Source: Rhodococcoides fascians NBRC 12155 = LMG 3623
Lineage (GTDB): Bacteria; Actinomycetota; Actinomycetes; Mycobacteriales; Mycobacteriaceae
Direction: 5' to 3'
Assembly: GCF_001894785.1 (NCBI RefSeq)
Contig: NZ_BCWW01000001.1
Coordinates: forward strand, 744,001 to 808,000
Length of the DNA stretch: 64,000 nucleotides
Shown: positions 8,440-16,339 of the stretch, piece by piece
How the letters are laid out: every line of letters starts with the position of its first letter
Position numbering within the stretch: position 1 is the stretch's first letter
Program-made: the position numbers and the translations under genes
Notes under the pieces: generated by a model
Seen by the model: the letters and a program-made list of their open reading frames with translations, nothing else
Databases searched by the model: none
What the model was told of the DNA's origin: nothing

Positions 8440-9222
8440 ATGTACAACGTCAGAACTGGCAGCGGGTCGCCGCTGGTCCTCGTCCACGGGCTCGGGTCCT
8501 CGTACCGCAACTGGGATCCGATCGTCCCGGCACTCGCGGAGCACCGCGAGGTCATCGCCCTCGATCTCCCCGGGTTCGGACGGACACCGCCGCTGGCCGA
8601 CGTGTCCATCGCGTCGTTGACCGATGCCCTGCGCGCGTACCTCGACAGCGAGGGATTGTCCGACGCCGATCTCGTCGGCAGCTCGATGGGCGCGCGGATG
8701 GTCGTCGAGCTGGCTCGGCGGGGTCACCGGGGGTCGATGGTGGCCCTCGATCCGGGCGGCTTCTGGAACGACCGTCAGGTCAAGGTGTTCGGGGCGACCA
8801 TCACCGCATCGCTGGCGTTGATGAAGCGGGCGCAAGCGCTGGTGCCCTTCCTGGCCGGGAACCCGATCACCAGAACCGCTGCACTGGCGCAGTTCTCGGC
8901 CGCGCCGTGGAAATTGCCGAGCGGACTGGTCGAACGGGAGCTGAAGGGCTTCTCTGCCAAGACTTCACCCTCGCTCGACGCCGCTCGCAAGGCACTGATC
9001 CACGGGCCCAAGCAGCAGGGTGCCCCGAAAGGTTCCCTGCAGGGGTCGCTGCTCATCGGCTGGGGCCGTCAGGACAAGGTGACGACGCCCAGCCAGGCAG
9101 AGGTGGCAATGCAGCGTTTCCCCGACGCCACCCTGCACTGGTTCGACAAATGCGGACACTTCCCGCACTGGGACCAGCCGACCGAAACCGTCCGAGTCAT
9201 CCTGCGGGCGACCGGTCGCTAG
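8440..9222 (+). CDS. alpha/beta hydrolase
   Basis: A 260-residue hydrolase with an oxyanion HGLGSSYRNW, nucleophile elbow VGSSMGARM and a C-terminal catalytic His in CGHFPHWDQP, the usual order for this fold. ATG 8440 is preferred because the HG motif follows some 20 residues later; upstream in-frame sequence overlaps the preceding gene. No clear Shine-Dalgarno sequence is visible. It probably shares a transcript with the MpaB-type gene upstream. Its last two codons and stop (GGT CGC TAG) belong to the edge of a dispersed hairpin repeat. Confidence 0.85.
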   Translation: MYNVRTGSGSPLVLVHGLGSSYRNWDPIVPALAEHREVIALDLPGFGRTPPLADVSIASLTDALRAYLDSEGLSDADLVGSSMGARMVVELARRGHRGSMVALDPGGFWNDRQVKVFGATITASLALMKRAQALVPFLAGNPITRTAALAQFSAAPWKLPSGLVERELKGFSAKTSPSLDAARKALIHGPKQQGAPKGSLQGSLLIGWGRQDKVTTPSQAEVAMQRFPDATLHWFDKCGHFPHWDQPTETVRVILRATGR

Positions 9223-9270
9223 CTCCCATGTGAGTGGAACTTCGACCCCTGCTACGAAGTTCCACTCACA
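9214..9270. repeat. dispersed hairpin repeat, copy 1
   Basis: Arms TGTGAGTGGAACTTCG (9229-9244) and its exact complement (9255-9270) enclose a 10-base loop. It lies between convergent genes and probably ends transcription from both sides, although no T-run follows. The left flank from 9214, including the stop of the hydrolase gene, nearly matches the flank of copy 4. Confidence 0.85.
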
Positions 9271-9274
9271 AGGC

Positions 9275-10591
9275 TCAGCCGTTCCACCACGGACGCAGAG
9301 GTACGTCGGCTTGACCTATCGGTCCCAGCTTGACCGCTAGAACCTGGTGCAGCTGAACGACATTGCGCTCGAATCCCAGACGGGACCCGGCCATGTACAG
9401 GCCCCAGACACGGGCTGTTCCCTCGCCGGCCTCGGCGACGCACGCATCCCAGTTGTCCACCAGGTTCTGGCACCACCCGGCGAGGGTCAGCGCGTAGTGC
9501 TCGCGGAGGTTCTCCTCGTGCCGGACCTCGAGGCCGACGTCCTGGATCTCGGTGATGATGTGACCCGATCCGGTCAGCTCCCCGTCGGGAAAGACGTACC
9601 GGTCGATGAAGCTGCCTGCCTTGGCGTGCGCGCGGTTGTCGGGCCGGGTGATCGAGTGGTTCAGCAGTCGACCACCGTCACGCAGCTTGGACTGGATGAA
9701 CGTGAAGTACGCCGGGTAGTTGCCGACACCGATGTGCTCGGTCAGCCCGATCGACGAGATCGCGTCGAAATTCGTCTCGGGCACGTCGCGGTAATCGGAG
9801 AAGCGAACCTCGGCGAGGTCCGACAGCCCCTCGTCTTCGATGGCCTTCTGTGCCCACGAGGCCTGCTCCTGCGAGAGAGTCACACCGATGACCTGAACTC
9901 CGCGTCGCGCTGCGTAGCGCACCATCGAACCCCAGCCGCACCCGATGTCGAGCAGCCGATCACCGGGCTGCAGACCCAGTTTGTCGAACACCAACCGATA
10001 CTTGTTCTCCTGCGCGGCCTCCAGAGACTGCTCGATGTTCTCGAATGCCGCACAGGTGTACGTCATCGAGGGACCGAGGACCATCTCGTAGAACCTGTTG
10101 GACACGTCGTAGTGGTGGTGGATCGCTTCGGCATCGCGTGTCTTGGAATGCCGCAGACCCTCCGCGATGCGACGCCACCGTGGAATCGCCTCCTGGGGCG
10201 GAGGAGCGATGGGACGCAGCACGTCCCAGCCGAGCGACCGAGCGATCGAGGTCAAGGTCATGGCCGATGGGCGGCGGAAATGGAGCTCGTCGCCCATCAG
10301 CGCGAGCAGTTCGTAGGGATCACCGGGATGAACACCGGTGGCCTCCAGGTCGCCGGAGACATAGGCGCGGGCCATGCCGAGATCGCCGGGAGCTGTTGCG
10401 AGATAAGTGGTTCCGCGTGGGCTCTTGAGGTTGAGGCCGATCTTGGCATCCTCGGGGCCGGCCACGCTGCCGTCGTACGCGGTGAAACGCAGGGGAATGT
10501 TGCCGTCGGAGATCAGCTCGAGGATCTCGGAGATCTTGAGTTTCTGTGGCCCGTTCACCGTGCGATTGCCGGAGTCCTTGAACGTCGTCAT
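9275..10591 (-). CDS. cyclopropane-fatty-acid-synthase-like SAM methyltransferase
   Basis: This 438-residue protein has the CFA synthase/mycolic methyltransferase layout: an N-terminal lipid-facing domain, then HHHYDVSNRFYEMVLGPSMTYTCA, a SAM motif LLDIGCGWGSM (about residue 217), and SSIGLTEHIGVGNYP with the catalytic Glu. It should methylate or cyclopropanate phospholipid acyl double bonds at the membrane. Its start overlaps the stop of an FAD-binding oxidase gene by 4 bases. That pairing is the TmsB/TmsA (BfaB/BfaA) arrangement that makes 10-methylstearate. By gene order, however, this locus matches M. tuberculosis Rv3720-Rv3719, the paralogous pair, so the product is uncertain and no symbol is given. 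Confidence 0.88.
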   Translation of the reverse strand: MTTFKDSGNRTVNGPQKLKISEILELISDGNIPLRFTAYDGSVAGPEDAKIGLNLKSPRGTTYLATAPGDLGMARAYVSGDLEATGVHPGDPYELLALMGDELHFRRPSAMTLTSIARSLGWDVLRPIAPPPQEAIPRWRRIAEGLRHSKTRDAEAIHHHYDVSNRFYEMVLGPSMTYTCAAFENIEQSLEAAQENKYRLVFDKLGLQPGDRLLDIGCGWGSMVRYAARRGVQVIGVTLSQEQASWAQKAIEDEGLSDLAEVRFSDYRDVPETNFDAISSIGLTEHIGVGNYPAYFTFIQSKLRDGGRLLNHSITRPDNRAHAKAGSFIDRYVFPDGELTGSGHIITEIQDVGLEVRHEENLREHYALTLAGWCQNLVDNWDACVAEAGEGTARVWGLYMAGSRLGFERNVVQLHQVLAVKLGPIGQADVPLRPWWNG

Positions 10592-12033
10592 TTGCGCTGC
10601 ACCGCCTTCGAGTACAAATCCAGCAATCGGGATTCGGGATCGTATTTTTTCTTCAGTTCTCTGTATTTCTCGCCGCCGTAGAGAACGGCGAATTCATCCT
10701 CGGTGTAGTAAGCGTCCGAGTACAGCGATTTATGCCCCTCGAACTCGGTGACCTTCTTCTCGATGGCGCGGTTCGCGGCACCCTCGGGTCGACCGGGCAC
10801 GATCGGCACCGACGACCAGAAGCCGATGTTGACGTAGGTGCGCTTGGGCTCGAGCGGGTACAGCGGCCACGGCCGGGATGGATCGGCTCCGGGGGCGGCC
10901 GGTTCGCGAAGACGCAAGGGGCACAACCACAACGGCTCGATCGGAATCTCGTCGAGAAACCAGCGTACGAATCCGGCGGTGTGTTCGATGGGAACCTCGA
11001 CGTCCTGTACGACGCGTTCGCGCGGCGGATTTCCCTTGCGCTTCTCGAGTCGATCGGCGATGTCGTACTTGCGATCGAGGCCGATCAACTTCCAGTAGAA
11101 GCTGCTGCGGCGGTACTTGCGCGGCCAGAAGCGTCGGATCCGGGGGTTCTGGGTTCCGAACGCACGCGAGCACCAGAACCAGTCGGTGTCCCACCGCCAT
11201 AGGTAATCGTGGATGGTGAGCCGATCGGTCTTCGGAGTGTCCGACGAATGCTGGATCGAGCGGTAGAAGATGTCGGCACCGGTGTAGTCGCTGACGGGGC
11301 CGGGCTCATCGGTCTGGACCCCGAGAGTGAGGTAGCTTTCGTCGGCGCTGAAGACGACGCCGTCCAGGTACTGAACTTCGATGCCGTCGTACTCACGCCG
11401 AGCGACGATGGTGTCCATCGTCGTTTGAAGCGTGTCCAGATCGTGGAATCGCAAGTGGCGCAGGGCAACGAACGGAAGTACCGGCTCGAGTTCGATCTTC
11501 AGCCGCGTCGAGTAGCCGAGAGTGCCGTACGAGTTGGGAAAGCCCCAGTACAGGTCCGCGTGCTCGCCCTCGGGTGTTGCCGTGAGGATCTCACCGCTAC
11601 CGGTGAGGACGTCGATCTCGAGTACCGACTCGTGCGGAAGCCCGCTGCGGAACGACGTCGACTCGATGCCGAGTCCGGTGACCGCGCCGCCGAGGGTGAT
11701 CGTCTTGAGCTGCGGAACGACGAGAGGGGCGAGGCCGTAGGGCAGCGTCGCGTCGACCAGATCCTCGTACGTGCACATCCCCGCCACGTCGGCGGTGCTA
11801 GCCGCGGCATCGACGGTGACGACCTTGCTCAATCCCGAGACGTCGAGTCCCGGCGTCTTCGAGGTCGTCCTGGCCCGAAACAGGTTGGACGTCTTCTTCG
11901 CCAGACGCACCGTCGCGTCGGTCGGTATTGCGCGATAGCTGCGAAGCAACTTCTCGACACCCGACCGATGCGCTGCGTAACCGCTCTCCCTCGGTTCTGG
12001 CCGTCGTCCGAGAAGAGCATTCACTGAAGCCAC
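10588..12033 (-). CDS. FAD-binding oxidase paired with CFA-type methyltransferase
   Basis: A 481-residue protein with an N-terminal FAD_binding_4 (PCMH) domain (TADVAGMCTYEDLV, then PQLKTITLGGAVTGLGIES) and a C-terminal domain ending LKKKYDP. It resembles DHCR24-like and TmsA-like reductases, which reduce a methylene-fatty acyl intermediate made by the methyltransferase partner. GTG 12033 is supported by a TAGCGT -10 hexamer (12040-12045) 6 bases upstream, so the mRNA is probably leaderless. The 4-base overlap with the methyltransferase shows translational coupling. A perfect CRP/GlxR-type site lies about 160 bases upstream. Gene order points to the Rv3719 orthologue; enzymatic function is inferred from the family. 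Confidence 0.85.
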   Translation of the reverse strand: MASVNALLGRRPEPRESGYAAHRSGVEKLLRSYRAIPTDATVRLAKKTSNLFRARTTSKTPGLDVSGLSKVVTVDAAASTADVAGMCTYEDLVDATLPYGLAPLVVPQLKTITLGGAVTGLGIESTSFRSGLPHESVLEIDVLTGSGEILTATPEGEHADLYWGFPNSYGTLGYSTRLKIELEPVLPFVALRHLRFHDLDTLQTTMDTIVARREYDGIEVQYLDGVVFSADESYLTLGVQTDEPGPVSDYTGADIFYRSIQHSSDTPKTDRLTIHDYLWRWDTDWFWCSRAFGTQNPRIRRFWPRKYRRSSFYWKLIGLDRKYDIADRLEKRKGNPPRERVVQDVEVPIEHTAGFVRWFLDEIPIEPLWLCPLRLREPAAPGADPSRPWPLYPLEPKRTYVNIGFWSSVPIVPGRPEGAANRAIEKKVTEFEGHKSLYSDAYYTEDEFAVLYGGEKYRELKKKYDPESRLLDLYSKAVQRK

Positions 12034-12039
12034 GAGTAG

Positions 12040-12045
12040 ACGCTA
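12040..12045 (-). promoter_or_regulatory. -10 element, FAD oxidase gene
   Basis: TAGCGT ends 6 bases before GTG 12033, giving a leaderless message. Confidence 0.65.
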
Positions 12046-12189
12046 TATCTCGTACTGCTCGGTATCCACCGAAGCTGCCGACGGTCCGGTGAAACTTCAC
12101 GCAACTGTTGTCGAATCGGCCGGCTAAAACAGAACTATTCGGACAAATGGTTGCATCATGCATGTGTTTTTCGATGACGATTGATCGTA

Positions 12190-12205
12190 TGTGAACCACC
12201 TCACA
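12190..12205. promoter_or_regulatory. CRP/GlxR binding site (perfect consensus)
   Basis: TGTGAACCACCTCACA matches TGTGA-N6-TCACA exactly. It lies in the divergent region between the FAD oxidase gene (start 12033) and an SRPBCC gene (start 12292). A CRP gene is present at 55222-55896. Confidence 0.75.
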
Positions 12206-12291
12206 CACCCTCGGCGGCAGTGCCGACATCGGGAGCGACGCGAGGCAGGATGGACAACGCAACCCCAATCGACTCGAAGGAGAACGTTCTC

Positions 12292-12726
12292 GTGGCTCAG
12301 GTCAGCGCATCCAGTTCCGCCACCATCGCCACCACACCCGATCAGGTGCTCGCCGCGCTCGCCGACTACGAAACCGTGCGGCCCCGCATCCTTCCCGAGC
12401 AGTATCGCGACTACCGGGTGGTGCAGGGCGGACAAGGCGGCGGCACCGTGGCCGAATGGACCCTGCAGGCCACCGAGAAGCGAGTGCGCAACGTGAGCGC
12501 CTCCGTCACGGTCTCCGGCTCGACCATCACCGAACGCGACGCCAACTCCTCGATGGTCACCACCTGGACCGTCGCCCCCGAAGGCAACGGGTCCGTCGTC
12601 ACCACGACGACCGAGTGGGCGGGTGCCGGAGGAATCGGCGGATTCTTCGAGAAGACGTTCGCGCCCCTCGGATTGAAGAAGATCCAGGCCGCGACCCTCG
12701 ACAACCTGCGCCGCGAGTTGATCTAG
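12292..12726 (+). CDS. SRPBCC (START-like) family protein
   Basis: This 144-residue protein has the polyketide-cyclase/START pattern: [26 protein letters not shown] at the N-terminus, a series of beta strands, and a long final helix. Such proteins bind hydrophobic ligands in a helix-grip pocket. GTG 12292 is chosen because AAGGAG (12277-12282) lies 9 bases upstream; the in-frame ATG 12250 has no such site. It corresponds by position to M. tuberculosis Rv3718c. Its 3' end overlaps the convergent TetR gene by 4 bases. The upstream region carries the CRP/GlxR site, 87 bases before the start. Confidence 0.82.
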   Translation: MAQVSASSSATIATTPDQVLAALADYETVRPRILPEQYRDYRVVQGGQGGGTVAEWTLQATEKRVRNVSASVTVSGSTITERDANSSMVTTWTVAPEGNGSVVTTTTEWAGAGGIGGFFEKTFAPLGLKKIQAATLDNLRRELI

Positions 12727-13373
12727 ACCCGCTCGAAATCCGGCTCTTCGATCAACGCCAACGTGCCGACCACCACGGTGCGCATCGACCACAGAAACAT
12801 CCCGTCGGGTCCACGGTCGATCGTGTCGTAGGCCCCCGGCAGGGTGTCGAGGTCGGTGCGCGCCGCGATCGCGTCGTCGTACTCACGGTCGCGGCGATCG
12901 GCGTTGTACACCATCTGCGCCAACGCAAGTGCATGTTCGCTGACGGTGATGACGGCCCACGTCGCCTGCTTGGAAGTCAGTTCGTAGCGCACTCGATATC
13001 GGGTCTGCACGGTGTCGGCCATGCGCAGCGCGTCGACGGAACTGGGAGTCAGTCCGATCAGATACTCGGCGATGCCCGGGTTCTCGAGTACGAGCACCCG
13101 CAACGCGGACGAGAGTCCCAGCAACGCGTCGTGCATCGACTCGTCGTCTCCGGGGAGCGGCGGCGACCAGCGTCGCAGGATCTCCTCGGCGACCAGGGCC
13201 TTGAGCGCGGTCGGGCCGTCGATGTTGTTGTAGATCGCGACGATCGATACGCCCAGCGCGTCGGCGACCGACTTCACCGTCACCTTGGGCAGCGTCAGCG
13301 CGATGCCTGCCTCTGCCATGGTTTCGGGAGTCACTCGGCGCTTGCGAGGGGTCGAGCTCGCCGGCGCGTTCAT
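12723..13373 (-). CDS. TetR-family regulator, leaderless
   Basis: This 216-residue protein has an N-terminal helix-turn-helix ([22 protein letters not shown]) in TetR position and a helical C-terminal domain. The ATG is preceded by TAGCCT (13380-13385, minus strand) at 6 bases, indicating a leaderless message. A perfect ACTGACG-GAA-CGTCAGT palindrome at 13398-13414 just upstream is a likely autoregulatory operator. No obvious target operon is attached. The neighbours ybaB and the SRPBCC gene are housekeeping-type, so this gene may be an insertion between Rv3718c-like and Rv3716c-like genes. Confidence 0.85.
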   Translation of the reverse strand: MNAPASSTPRKRRVTPETMAEAGIALTLPKVTVKSVADALGVSIVAIYNNIDGPTALKALVAEEILRRWSPPLPGDDESMHDALLGLSSALRVLVLENPGIAEYLIGLTPSSVDALRMADTVQTRYRVRYELTSKQATWAVITVSEHALALAQMVYNADRRDREYDDAIAARTDLDTLPGAYDTIDRGPDGMFLWSMRTVVVGTLALIEEPDFERV

Positions 13374-13379
13374 GCCCTC

Positions 13380-13385
13380 AGGCTA
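13380..13385 (-). promoter_or_regulatory. -10 element, TetR gene
   Basis: TAGCCT ends 6 bases before ATG 13373; a palindromic operator lies just upstream. Confidence 0.65.
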
Positions 13386-13397
13386 CGTCGGCTCAGA

Positions 13398-13414
13398 ACT
13401 GACGGAACGTCAGT
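13398..13414. promoter_or_regulatory. TetR-type palindromic operator
   Basis: ACTGACG-GAA-CGTCAGT is a perfect 7-bp inverted repeat with a 3-base spacer, 25 bases upstream of the TetR start at 13373. It covers the expected -35 region of that leaderless promoter. Confidence 0.65.
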
Positions 13415-13505
13415 CGAGTGTCGAACCCGATCGTGCGGCCGAACGTCTTCCGACACCGTGCGACTACGCTGGAGCTCGCTTCGACCCACGCGAGAGGACG
13501 GCACA

Positions 13506-13844
13506 GTGCAACCCGGTGAACAGCCCGACATGGCCTCGATTCTGCAGCAGGCTCAGCAGATGCAGCAGCAACTGATGGCAGCACAGGCGGAGATCGCCGA
13601 AACCGAGGTCACCGGTCAGGCCGGCGGCGGACTCGTCGTGGCGACCGTCAAGGGAACGGGCGAAGTGGTCGGACTAACCATCGACCCCAAGATCGTGGAT
13701 CCCGACGACGTCGAGACACTGCAGGACCTGGTGATCGGTGCCATCGCCGACGCGTCGAAGGCAGCGCAGAACGTAGCGAGCGAGAAGCTCGGCCCCCTCG
13801 CAGGCGGTCTCGGCGGCGGCTCCCTCGGACTACCCGGCTTCTAG
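13506..13844 (+). CDS. YbaB/EbfC nucleoid-associated protein
   Basis: This 112-residue protein has the YbaB signature: a glutamine-rich first helix ([20 protein letters not shown]), a central [27 protein letters not shown] strand block, and a Gly-rich tail. YbaB dimers bind DNA as tweezers and are nearly always encoded next to recR. GTG 13506 is chosen because AGAGGA lies about 8 bases upstream; ATG 13530 would remove 8 residues. recR follows after 9 bases, so the two are one transcript. A TACGCT hexamer at 13464-13469 is a plausible -10. Confidence 0.93.
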   Translation: MQPGEQPDMASILQQAQQMQQQLMAAQAEIAETEVTGQAGGGLVVATVKGTGEVVGLTIDPKIVDPDDVETLQDLVIGAIADASKAAQNVASEKLGPLAGGLGGGSLGLPGF

Positions 13845-13853
13845 GCGAGACGA

Positions 13854-14462
13854 GTGTACGAAGGTCCCGTACAGGATCTGATCGACGAGCTGGGAAAGTT
13901 CCCCGGAGTCGGTCCGAAGAGCGCTCAGCGCATAGCATTTCACCTCCTGGCCGTCGAGCCACCCGAGGTCGATCGCCTCATGCGCGCGCTGCAGCGCATC
14001 CGCGACGGCGTGCAGTTCTGCATCGTCTGCGGGACCGTATCGGACAAGGAACTGTGCCGAATCTGCGCCGACTCCCGACGCGACAGGTCCATGATCTGCG
14101 TCGTCGAAGAGCCCAAAGACGTTCAGGCCGTGGAACGTACGCGCGAATTCAAAGGCCGGTACCACGTACTCGGCGGAGCGCTCGACCCACTCAACGGAGT
14201 GGGCCCCGACCAGCTGCGCATCCGAGAGTTGTTGACCCGCGTGGGAACTCAGGACGACGGCGTCGACGTCACCGAGGTCATCATTGCCACCGACCCCAAC
14301 ACCGAGGGCGAAGCAACGGCTACGTATTTGGTGCGGATGATGCGCGATTTCCCCGGTCTCGCCATCACCCGTCTCGCCTCCGGCCTGCCGATGGGCGGAG
14401 ACCTCGAATTCGCCGACGAACTGACACTCGGCCGAGCTCTCACCGGCAGGCGTCGTATGTGA
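13854..14462 (+). CDS. recR: recombination protein RecR
   Basis: This 202-residue protein has the full RecR order: helix-hairpin-helix ([21 protein letters not shown]), a four-Cys zinc finger ([16 protein letters not shown]), a Toprim domain ([16 protein letters not shown] through [15 protein letters not shown]), and the conserved [14 protein letters not shown] end. It works with RecO and RecF at single-strand gaps. The start is GTG. The stop codon is followed immediately by the left edge of a dispersed hairpin repeat (GAGCGGCT at 14463). Confidence 0.97.
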   Translation: MYEGPVQDLIDELGKFPGVGPKSAQRIAFHLLAVEPPEVDRLMRALQRIRDGVQFCIVCGTVSDKELCRICADSRRDRSMICVVEEPKDVQAVERTREFKGRYHVLGGALDPLNGVGPDQLRIRELLTRVGTQDDGVDVTEVIIATDPNTEGEATATYLVRMMRDFPGLAITRLASGLPMGGDLEFADELTLGRALTGRRRM

Positions 14463-14520
14463 GAGCGGCTTCGCCGCACGTGCGTGGAAGTTCGTAGCAG
14501 GGGTCGAGTTTCCACTCACG
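14463..14520. repeat. dispersed hairpin repeat, copy 2
   Basis: A small GCGGC-TTC-GCCGC hairpin (14465-14477) precedes arms 14479-14494 and 14505-14520, which pair with 3 mismatches around a 10-base loop. That loop is the exact reverse complement of the copy 1 loop. The first 35 bases match copy 3 in inverted orientation at 31 of 35 positions. Confidence 0.8.
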
Positions 14521-14588
14521 ACCCCGTCTATCCACAGCCTGTGGATAGATTCTGACGCGGTCACCGTAAACCGGCCATCCTGAGATAC

Positions 14589-15596
14589 ATGAGGACGAGA
14601 CCGGCGGGTGCCTGGCAGCGACTACTGGACGATCAGCACGGAATCATCACCACGAAACAAATGCACGAGAACGGGGTCAACAAGGACTCCATCGACCACT
14701 GTGTGGAAACCGGGCAGTGGCTCCGGGTGTTTCGTGGAGTCATATCGGTGACCAACGGACCGCTGACTCGTGAGATGCAGCTGTCGGCGGCATTGTTGTT
14801 CGCGGGCCGGGGAGCGTTGCTCAGCCACACCACCGCCGCTGAGGAGTGGGGGTGGCGGCGGGTCAGTTCTGGGCCGGTTCATCTCACCGTTCCCTACGGG
14901 TGCTCGGCAATCAGCAGGCCGCCGACAATGCGACACGCCAAGCAGAACTTCACGTCGGAGAGCAATGAACAAATTCATCCCGGCGTGATCGTGCACCGTT
15001 CCCGAGCCATGAGCCACATCGGCGTCGAGACGAATCCGGCGCGAACGAGCGCTGCCGACACGGTGCTGGATCTGACAGTCGCGGAACCGTCGTCGAGGCA
15101 GGCGGTGATCACGCTGGTTTCAGCGATGTCATCGGGCGGCGTGAACGTCGCGGCAATGACGCGCAAGATCGAGGTCCGACGGCCGATGCGCTACCTGAAG
15201 GCGATTCTGCATACATTGGCTCTCATGCGCGACGGGGTCCATTCTGCGCTGGAGCACCGCTACGTGCTCGATGTCGAACAGGCGCACGGACTTCCGGCCG
15301 GGAAGCGACAGGCACCGGTCTTCGTCGACGGCCGTCAACTCTTCGAGGACATTCGTTACGAAATATGCGACCTCATCGTCAGGCTGGACGGCCAGGCTTT
15401 CCACTCCGCCAAGCAGCGGCGTTTTCGCGATCGACGACGCGACAATGCCGCGGAATTACGAAACCTGCCGCGGCTGATGTACGGCTGGCACGAAGTGACC
15501 GAAGACCCGTGCGGTGTGTACCGCGAAGTCCGCGAGGTGCTGGTCAGAGAGGGATGGAACGACGCGTCGTACCCCTGTGAACGGTGCACGTCGTGA
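14589..15596 (+). CDS. AbiEi-like / DUF559-like protein of unknown function
   Basis: This 335-residue protein has the two-part layout common in actinobacteria. An N-terminal winged-helix segment (LLDDQHGIITTKQMHENG, then GQWLRVFRGVIS) resembles type IV AbiEi antitoxins. A C-terminal VSR/DUF559-like nuclease fold carries YEICDLIVRLDGQAFHS, RRRDNAAELR and WHEVTEDP. No toxin partner is adjacent, so toxin-antitoxin function is not supported. By position it corresponds to M. tuberculosis Rv3714c. It is bracketed by two inverted copies of the dispersed hairpin repeat. No Shine-Dalgarno sequence is visible; CATCCT lies 7 bases before the ATG, a weak leaderless -10. Confidence 0.65.
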   Translation: MRTRPAGAWQRLLDDQHGIITTKQMHENGVNKDSIDHCVETGQWLRVFRGVISVTNGPLTREMQLSAALLFAGRGALLSHTTAAEEWGWRRVSSGPVHLTVPYGCSAISRPPTMRHAKQNFTSESNEQIHPGVIVHRSRAMSHIGVETNPARTSAADTVLDLTVAEPSSRQAVITLVSAMSSGGVNVAAMTRKIEVRRPMRYLKAILHTLALMRDGVHSALEHRYVLDVEQAHGLPAGKRQAPVFVDGRQLFEDIRYEICDLIVRLDGQAFHSAKQRRFRDRRRDNAAELRNLPRLMYGWHEVTEDPCGVYREVREVLVREGWNDASYPCERCTS

Positions 15597-15649
15597 GTGG
15601 AAAATCGTAGTGGGCTACGAAGTTTCACTCACGTGCGGCGGAGCCGCTC
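15592..15649. repeat. dispersed hairpin repeat, copy 3
   Basis: Arms 15592-15610 and 15615-15633 pair at 16 of 19 positions around a TGGG loop. The right flank (GCGGCGGAGCCGC) forms the small second hairpin and encodes the last residues (ERLRRT) and stop of gatD on the minus strand. Orientation is opposite to copy 2. Confidence 0.82.
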
Positions 15650-16339
15650 CCTGCGGAGTTGCGTGACCTCGGGGAGGTCGAGGGGAGCGAGAGTAGTGCC
15701 CAGCGCCCGACCGAGTAGGTAGTCCGCCAACTCCGGGTTTCGGGCGAGTACCGGCCCGTGCATGTACGTGCCCAGCACCGAACCCTGTACGACGCCTTCA
15801 CGTCCGTCGCCGACACCGTTACCCACCCCGTGCGTGACCTTGGCGAGCGGTGCGGCATCAGGCCCGAGTGTCGTTCCGCCGCGATGATTCTCGAATCCAC
15901 TGAGCTTCTGGGTGAGACCGTCGAGCGTGGGTTCGGTGACGACTTCACCGATGGATCGGGTGGCCTGGGGCGCGGTGGTCACGTCGAAGAGAGAGATGCC
16001 GTCTACGCGTTCGCCTGCGGAGGTCTCGTACCAGTGCCCGAGCACCTGGATCGCGGCGCAGATCGCGAGTACCGGCACACCGCGAGCAGCTGCGTTCTGC
16101 AGGCCCGGGTATCGGGTGAGGTGACGCGTCGCGAGGCGCTGAGCCGAATCCTCCGCTCCACCAAGGGTGTACACGTCCAACGAATCCGGGACCGGATCGT
16201 TGAGCGTGATGTGCACGACCTCGGCGTCGATGTCGCGCATCCGCAGTCGCTGGCGGAGAACGAGGGCATTGCCGTTGTCGCCGTACGTGCCCATGACGTC
16301 GGGCAGAACGAGGCCGATCCGAACGGTGGACTCAGACAT
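15629..16339 (-). CDS. gatD: lipid II isoglutaminyl synthase, glutaminase subunit GatD
   Basis: This 236-residue class I (CobB/CobQ-like) glutaminase has nucleophile Cys94 in LAICAAIQVLGHWYE and catalytic His194 in GTYMHGPVLARN. It supplies ammonia to MurT for amidation of the D-glutamate of lipid II at the inner face of the membrane. ATG 16339 overlaps the murT stop by 8 bases, showing coupling; the longer open frame upstream lies inside murT. The final six residues and the stop codon lie within a dispersed hairpin repeat, which may also end transcription of murT-gatD. Confidence 0.95.
   Translation of the reverse strand: MSESTVRIGLVLPDVMGTYGDNGNALVLRQRLRMRDIDAEVVHITLNDPVPDSLDVYTLGGAEDSAQRLATRHLTRYPGLQNAAARGVPVLAICAAIQVLGHWYETSAGERVDGISLFDVTTAPQATRSIGEVVTEPTLDGLTQKLSGFENHRGGTTLGPDAAPLAKVTHGVGNGVGDGREGVVQGSVLGTYMHGPVLARNPELADYLLGRALGTTLAPLDLPEVTQLRRERLRRT

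Noticed and set aside
12181..12291. An extended N-terminus for the SRPBCC protein
   Set aside because: The extra residues are encoded across the CRP site, are unlike the family, and the Shine-Dalgarno sequence fits GTG 12292.
14589..15596. A type IV toxin-antitoxin system
   Set aside because: Only an AbiEi-like N-terminal segment is present, with no AbiEii-type nucleotidyltransferase partner nearby.
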